Assembly (NCBI GenBank): GCA_937875715.1 | Contig: CALEHZ010000143.1 | Coordinates: forward strand, 1-11,876 | Reading direction: 5' to 3' | Origin: an uncultured Campylobacter sp. | Lineage (GTDB): Bacteria; Campylobacterota; Campylobacteria; Campylobacterales; Campylobacteraceae | Length of the DNA stretch: 11,876 bases | Part shown: positions 7,571 to 11,876 of the stretch, piece after piece | How positions within the stretch are numbered: position 1 is the stretch's first letter | Layout of the letters: the number at the start of each line of letters is the position of its first letter | The notes under the pieces: generated by a model | What the model was told of the DNA's origin: nothing | The model's database searches: none | The model's input: only the letters and a program-made list of their open reading frames with translations | Position numbers and translations under genes: made by a program

Positions 7571-9841
7571 TTAGAATCTTCTACCTACACTAAACTCAAA
7601 GCTGCTGGTTTTATCGCCGCTTTTGCTACCAATTGGTTTTACAAACACAACTTGTAAAGGTCCAACAAAAGTAAGCCACTCGATGCCGATGCCTGCTGAG
7701 CTACGCTTGATTTCAGTGATTTTGCTCTCGCCCATCATACCAAAGTCAAAAAACGCCATTCCACGAAGTTTGATGCGGTTGATTAGCGGCCAGCTAACTT
7801 CAACTGAGGTGTTAAATGCCATTTTGCCGCCGGTTTCAATCTCACGGCATCCTGGCACCATACCGTATTCACTCATAGGATTGCAAACCATCTTTTTAGG
7901 TGTGATGCTTCTGTGGTCATATCCACGCACGCTATCCATGCCGCCTAAGAATATTTTTTCGTTGATTGGCAATTTGCTAGTGTCGTTGTTCCATAAATAA
8001 TTAAAGGTAGCTTTGTAGCGTAGAATTAAATCCCAGCCGATTTCGTCTTCAAGCCCACGATACCAGGCAAAATCAGTGGTATTTCGCACGAATTTGCTAT
8101 CACCGCCAAGTCCAGCTACTTCAAAAGATGTGCTAGCAGTAAAGCCTGAGCGTGGCAGATAGTGATCGTCTGTATTATCCCACGCAATGCTTGGAATTAG
8201 CGAGCTTTTCCAGTGTTTGCCGTTTAAATAGCCAGCTTCTGCATAAAATGGATTAAGCCCTGAAATTCTCGTATGTTGTAATAAATAGCTTAAATATACA
8301 TTTGTATATCTGCCGATTTGCCTACCGCCAGTTACTCTAAAGCCATAGCTTTTTTCATCATATTCATTCCATTCCCAGCTGTTAGCAAATACTGACCCGC
8401 CAAGACTATAAGCTGAGTCATATACGCGTGGATTTGTAAGACTGATATTGCCGTTTAGTCCGTATCTGTTTTTGTCCGCTGCGATTGAGCCTTGATAACC
8501 TGAGCCAAAGATATTTGCCTCGCTGATTCCAGCACTAAGTAGCAGACCATCGCCTGAGCCGTATCCCACGCCGCCTGTGACTGAGCCTGTGGTTGTCTCT
8601 TTTACAGCTACTTCTAAATCCATTTGATTTGGACTTACTTGATGTTCTTTGATTTCTACATCTTCAAAATATCCAGTGCGTTTTAGCGCACTTAGGCTGT
8701 CTTTTAGATCAGCCCTATTGTATAAATCACCCTCAGTTAGATACATTTCACGGCGGATTACACGATCAAGCGTGTCTTGGTTGCCAGATAAATATACATT
8801 TCTTATATAAACTTCTTCATTTGGCAAAACTTGATATTTTATATTCACGGTGTGATCTTCTGGATTTTGCTGCGTTAGTGGCAAAACTCTAGCAAAGGCA
8901 TAGCCCTTATCAGCTACCATATCTGTAAGTTTTTCTTGGTCTTTTTTAAGCCAAGCTGTGTTGAATATATCACCTTTTTCTAGTTTAAAATCACTTATAG
9001 TCTCGTTTACATCGATATTTAAATTTTCTGGTGCGTCTATTTCAATATCTCCGGCTCTATACTGCTCGCCTTCTGTGATATAATATGTAAGATCTGCTGT
9101 GTAGCCCTCAAAGTTTGTATTTAAATAAGGTCTTGAAACCTTAGCATCCAAAAAGCCTTTTTTAAGATATTCTTCGCGAATTTTTTCGCTGTCGTTTGGT
9201 AGCTCAAAAATCTTCACAGCACCATCATTTCGTCCCCACATCCAGCCTAGTGCCTCACGCTCTTTGTTTGCTACAAATGGCTCGATGTCGCTATAATCCT
9301 TTTCTTTTGCGCCGATTAGATTTACATTTTTGATTGTGATATTTTCGCCACGATTTACTCTATATTTTAGATGAACGCTATTTTCACTGCTTAGTGGCGT
9401 CATCTGCTCATCAACAACTGTGTCAAAAAAGCCCTTTGCTTCATAAAACTGCCTTACACGCTCTCTTGCTGTAAATGAGCTGCGCTCGTCATACATTTGA
9501 CCTTTTTTGATGCCTAAAATTGTGTTTATTTGCTTTTCATCATTTGAGACCACGCCTTCGATGTCAATGCGTGCGATTGTCGGCTTTTCTTTTAGATGAA
9601 TGACTACATCGCCGTTATTATCATCTATATAGATATCTTTAAAATAGCCTTGCATATATAAATTTTTGATGGCTTTGTTTGAAATCTCATCATTTATCTC
9701 CCCGCCTATTCTAAGGCGTGTGATATCGTCAGCTGCTTCTTTTGAAAGGTGCAAAAGCCCATCGTAAGTAATGCTTTTAATCGTGCTTGCAGAGCAAAAA
9801 GAACCAAAAGCTAAAATAAGCGCAAAGAGTGTTTTTTTCAT
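7571..9841 (-). CDS. bamA: Outer-membrane protein assembly factor BamA (Omp85)
   Basis: This is the essential outer-membrane beta-barrel that folds and inserts other outer-membrane proteins. Starting at ATG 9841 the protein has 756 residues: a signal peptide (MKKTLFALILAFGSFCSA, about 1-18), five POTRA modules in the periplasm (roughly 19-410, each with a YxxGYxxxxV-like pattern such as KGFFDTVV and RTGYFEDVEI), and a 16-strand barrel to the C-terminus. The barrel has VRGYD (638-642), the conserved loop-6 motif, and ends in Phe, the usual beta-signal. Two lone cysteines (about 653 and 665) sit in the predicted loop 6, matching the disulfide there in E. coli BamA. A TTG at 9856 in frame would add five residues, but TTGGAAAAAACT upstream of the ATG looks like the ribosome site, so the ATG is preferred. 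It is divergent from tyrA, as in C. jejuni Cj0129c-Cj0130. Confidence 0.95.
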   Translation of the reverse strand: MKKTLFALILAFGSFCSASTIKSITYDGLLHLSKEAADDITRLRIGGEINDEISNKAIKNLYMQGYFKDIYIDDNNGDVVIHLKEKPTIARIDIEGVVSNDEKQINTILGIKKGQMYDERSSFTARERVRQFYEAKGFFDTVVDEQMTPLSSENSVHLKYRVNRGENITIKNVNLIGAKEKDYSDIEPFVANKEREALGWMWGRNDGAVKIFELPNDSEKIREEYLKKGFLDAKVSRPYLNTNFEGYTADLTYYITEGEQYRAGDIEIDAPENLNIDVNETISDFKLEKGDIFNTAWLKKDQEKLTDMVADKGYAFARVLPLTQQNPEDHTVNIKYQVLPNEEVYIRNVYLSGNQDTLDRVIRREMYLTEGDLYNRADLKDSLSALKRTGYFEDVEIKEHQVSPNQMDLEVAVKETTTGSVTGGVGYGSGDGLLLSAGISEANIFGSGYQGSIAADKNRYGLNGNISLTNPRVYDSAYSLGGSVFANSWEWNEYDEKSYGFRVTGGRQIGRYTNVYLSYLLQHTRISGLNPFYAEAGYLNGKHWKSSLIPSIAWDNTDDHYLPRSGFTASTSFEVAGLGGDSKFVRNTTDFAWYRGLEDEIGWDLILRYKATFNYLWNNDTSKLPINEKIFLGGMDSVRGYDHRSITPKKMVCNPMSEYGMVPGCREIETGGKMAFNTSVEVSWPLINRIKLRGMAFFDFGMMGESKITEIKRSSAGIGIEWLTFVGPLQVVFVKPIGSKSGDKTSSFEFSVGRRF

Positions 9842-9875
9842 AGTTTTTTCCAACAAAATAAAATTTAAAGTGCTA

Positions 9876-9881
9876 ATTCTA
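9876..9881 (-). promoter_or_regulatory. Promoter of bamA
   Basis: The minus strand reads ATGCTAGAAT, an extended -10, about 34 bases before the ATG at 9841. It lies about 32 bp from the tyrA -10 on the other strand, so the two promoters are back to back in a gap of about 106 bases. Confidence 0.55.
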
Positions 9882-9913
9882 GCATAAAGTTATTTAAGAG
9901 TGAATAAATTTGC

Positions 9914-9919
9914 TATAAT
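9914..9919 (+). promoter_or_regulatory. Promoter of tyrA
   Basis: TTTGCTATAATTTTA contains a perfect extended -10 (TATAAT at 9914-9919). Transcription would begin near 9926, leaving about 22 bases to the GTG at 9948. An in-frame GTG at 9900 is upstream of this promoter, so it could not be on the transcript, which supports the 9948 start. Confidence 0.75.
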
Positions 9920-9947
9920 TTTACGAAAATTTTTTAAAGGATTTAGG

Positions 9948-10778
9948 GTGAAAATCGGTATAGTCGGACTTGGGCTCATTGGTGGCTCGCTGGGCTTAGC
10001 ACTAAAAAAGATGAAACTAATTGATAAAGTCTGCGGCTTTGATGCTAGTTCTCAAAACGCAAAAGATGCGCTAGAACTTGGTCTTGTTGATGAAATTTGT
10101 AGCATTGAAGAGATGAAAACTGGCTTTGATGCGATTTTTTTGGCAGTGCCGGTTGAAGCGATTGTAGAGCTTATGAACAAACTTCAAGGCTGCGATAAAA
10201 ACACCACTATAATTGATTTAGGCTCCACCAAAAGAACAATTATCAAATCCTGCCCGCAGAGCCTAAAAGCGCAGTTTGTAGGTGCTCATCCTATGGCTGG
10301 AACAGAGTTTAGCGGCCCATTTGCTGCAAAAGATGGTCTGTTAAATGGCGCTATTGTCGTGCTTTGCGATGATGTGCAAGTTGAAAAAGAGCACATTAAA
10401 AAAGCCACTGAGCTTTTAAGCCACGCTGGAATGCGAATAATTTTCATGGATTCAGTATCGCACGACCACCATGTAGGCTTTATTTCGCACCTGCCGCATG
10501 CTATTTCTTTTAGCTTAGTAAATGCTACTTTAAGCGAAGAAGAAAGGCGAAATATTTTCTTGCTTGGTGGCACAAGCTTTGCTGGGATGGCGCGCATCGC
10601 CAAATCAAGCGAGATAATGTGGACTGATATTTTTAAGCAAAATAAAGACAATATTTTAAATGCTATGGCAGCTTTTAAGGCTGAGTTTGCCAAATGCGAA
10701 CAAATGCTAGAAAATGAACGCTGGGAGGAGCTAAGAGAATGGATGAAAAACGCAAGAAAAATCAAAGATATTTTATAA
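9948..10778 (+). CDS. tyrA: Prephenate dehydrogenase
   Basis: A 276-residue monofunctional TyrA: NAD-dependent oxidative decarboxylation of prephenate to 4-hydroxyphenylpyruvate in tyrosine synthesis, in the cytosol. The Rossmann fold has GLGLIGGSLG at 7-16 and Asp32 at the end of strand 2, favouring NAD over NADP. DLGSTK (90-95) and HPMAGTE (114-120) form the active site, followed by HDHHVGF (172-178) and HLPH (181-184). Ser93 and His114 are 21 residues apart, like the catalytic pair of Aquifex TyrA (Ser126, His147). There is no chorismate mutase or ACT domain. The GTG start is chosen because AAAGGA sits 6 bases upstream and a promoter lies inside the longer frame that begins at 9900. The last codons and stop lie in a copy of the intergenic palindrome. 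Gene order with bamA matches C. jejuni. Confidence 0.93.
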   Translation: MKIGIVGLGLIGGSLGLALKKMKLIDKVCGFDASSQNAKDALELGLVDEICSIEEMKTGFDAIFLAVPVEAIVELMNKLQGCDKNTTIIDLGSTKRTIIKSCPQSLKAQFVGAHPMAGTEFSGPFAAKDGLLNGAIVVLCDDVQVEKEHIKKATELLSHAGMRIIFMDSVSHDHHVGFISHLPHAISFSLVNATLSEEERRNIFLLGGTSFAGMARIAKSSEIMWTDIFKQNKDNILNAMAAFKAEFAKCEQMLENERWEELREWMKNARKIKDIL

Positions 10779-10876
10779 AATTCAGCCAGTTTTGCGTAGT
10801 TATTTTATAAAATTCAGCTTGAATTTTTTGAATTTTTTAAAAAATTCAAAGCCAAAAAATTCATAAAATTCAAGTA
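10770..10876. repeat. Palindrome cluster downstream of tyrA
   Basis: Two 14-base near-copies, ATTTTATAAAATTC, at 10770-10783 and 10802-10815 start 32 bp apart; the first contains the tyrA stop. A perfect 18-bp variant, GAATTTTTTAAAAAATTC, is at 10830-10847. Half-sites follow (AAAAAATTCATAAAATTC, about 10855-10872). The copies continue into CAGCC or CAGCTT, as do others in the window. Confidence 0.85.
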
Positions 10877-10998
10877 GCATTTTGCGGCGTGAGCTTTGGC
10901 TGATGTCCATGATGGCTTTGTGCAAAGAGCAGCACAAAAATAAAGCAAATGCCAGTAAGCCCGAATTGCTCTTAGAATTTGGCTGAATTTTTTAGTCA
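10877..10998. other. Non-coding stretch between repeats and the MFS gene
   Basis: No gene is supported here, although the base composition is closer to coding DNA than that of the flanking repeats. All three minus-strand frames give short hydrophobic peptides with no consistent reading. One ATG (10999) overlaps the MFS stop as TAATGA, but its frame ends in repeat DNA. There is a 7-bp hairpin, TTTGTGC (10917-10923) / GCACAAA (10932-10938). It could be a decayed gene remnant or an untranslated tail. Confidence 0.3.
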
Positions 10999-11876
10999 TT
11001 ATTCATAGCTCTTAAACTTAGCTTCTAGCATTTTAATAAAATTTCTAGCAAATATTTTATACATTAGCAGCGAGATTGTGATAGCAAAACAAAGCCCAGA
11101 GCTTACAAGCAAGGCAGCCCTAGCTCCAAGTTTATCTGCTAGCTCGCCTAAGAGATACATCCCAACAGGTGCTAAAATAAATCAAAGTATATATACTCAT
11201 CATTCTGCCGCGAAGCTTCATAGACCCATGTGTTTGTATACAAGTAATCACTAAGTTTGTAAAAATCAAAAACCCAGTCCCTGCTAAGCAAAGTCCTAGC
11301 ACAAAAATGCTATTAGTAAATGCGCTCGCGCCAATACAAATAATAGAGCACATAGCGGTTAAAAATATAAGGCACATTGAGGTTCTGTGCTTGCCAAGTG
11401 CGTTTAGGCTAGCACCGACCAGCGACCCAACTCCCAAAAAGCTCATCACATAAGCAAAGTCCTCATCGCTGGCTTTAAAGCTCATTTTAACCAGCGCAGA
11501 AATGCTCACAGCATAATTTGGCACAAAAATCGCAACTATAAAACAAATCAAAAAAGAAGTAAGCAAAATATCGTGTCTTTTTGCATAAGAAAAGGCTGTG
11601 CTTATGGACTTAAAAAAGTTTTTAGTAAGATGCTTTTGTTCGGTATAAAAAGTAATTTTTATAAAAACAAAACTTAGCAGCGCAGGCAGACAAAAAAGCG
11701 CAGCAAAAACAAAGCAGTAATAAAGCCCCAAATTAGCAATAATAAGTGCTGCCATGCTAGGTCCCATGATACGAGATAAGCCTGAAATAACTGCCATTAG
11801 AGAAACTGCGTTTGAGAGATGGGCTTTGTCTTTTATGAGTATACGCACAAAACTATGTCTAGCAGGATAATCAATG
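10999..11876 (-). pseudogene. MFS exporter (MFS_3/EntS-like), 5'-partial, frameshifted
   Basis: This is the C-terminal two thirds of a 12-helix major facilitator, probably a drug or metabolite exporter; substrate unknown. The frame is open to the window edge. Upstream of the GTG at 11848 it reads IDYPARHSF, matching the D-x-PAR-x-SF motif of this family, so that GTG is not the start. Hydrophobic segments correspond to about helices 5 to 10. After RGRMMSIYTLIYF the frame runs into nonsense and stops at 11132-11134. From about 11174 the next frame continues as APVGMYLLGELADKLGAR and two helices, ending at TAA 10999-11001. The break is therefore a +1-type shift. The family usually has about two more residues between Y-T-L-I-F and A-P-x-G, so a 5-bp deletion fits better than one extra T in the TTTT run. 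It may be a real pseudogene or a sequencing error. Confidence 0.75.

Noticed and set aside
9842..9856. TTG start for BamA at 9856
   Set aside because: ATG at 9841 has the better ribosome site and starts a normal signal peptide; the TTG would place five extra residues, including an acidic one, before it.
9900..9947. Longer tyrA from GTG 9900
   Set aside because: A promoter lies inside it, and the second GTG has the ribosome site and begins directly at the Rossmann motif.
10814..10999. 61-residue minus-strand gene overlapping the MFS stop
   Set aside because: No ribosome site, no recognisable family, and its end is repeat DNA; the other two frames look equally plausible.
11846..11848. GTG start of the MFS gene
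   Set aside because: The frame stays open upstream and encodes the conserved D-x-PAR-x-SF motif; the gene runs off the window.

Overview
The window looks like the chromosome of a Campylobacter or close epsilonproteobacterium. The evidence is a cytochrome c/TorA pair like C. jejuni Cj0265c-Cj0264c, a PglE-type aminotransferase close to the C. jejuni enzyme, a bamA-tyrA divergent pair as in C. jejuni Cj0129c-Cj0130, and extended -10 promoters of the TGnTATAAT type without clear -35 boxes. Family and neighbour identifications come from memory of these proteins; no database search was run.

Layout. Positions 1 to about 775 are extremely AT-rich and unlike the rest. They hold one small minus-strand gene (182-604) for a protein made of two copies of an AP2/Arm-like repeat, and a 41-bp direct repeat just beyond its 3' end. 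This is either acquired DNA or a false assembly join. Next, on the minus strand, come a Tat-exported YtcJ-type amidohydrolase (855-2696) and a two-gene operon for a periplasmic monohaem cytochrome c (5495-6067) and a Tat-exported molybdenum N-/S-oxide reductase, TorA (2962-5475). pglE (6275-7378, plus) has its own promoter and terminator. It converges with bamA (7571-9841, minus). bamA and tyrA (9948-10778, plus) diverge from a short shared promoter region. The window ends in a minus-strand MFS exporter (10999-11876) that is cut off by the window edge and has a frameshift near 11174.

How the genes work together. The cytochrome probably passes electrons to TorA for anaerobic respiration on TMAO and/or sulfoxides in the periplasm. 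PglE makes a precursor of the bacillosamine sugar used in protein N-glycosylation. BamA inserts outer-membrane proteins. TyrA makes a tyrosine precursor. Apart from the cytochrome/torA operon these are independent transcription units.

The most notable non-gene signal is a family of palindromes with the core GAATTTTATAAAATTC. Five perfect copies and several near copies lie in the gaps between genes, and three of them form a regularly spaced array between the convergent 3' ends of pglE and bamA. Each copy carries two RAATTY sites, the motif linked to methylation-dependent DNA uptake in C. jejuni, so an uptake or recognition role is a testable idea. No gene-free gap exceeds 300 bases.
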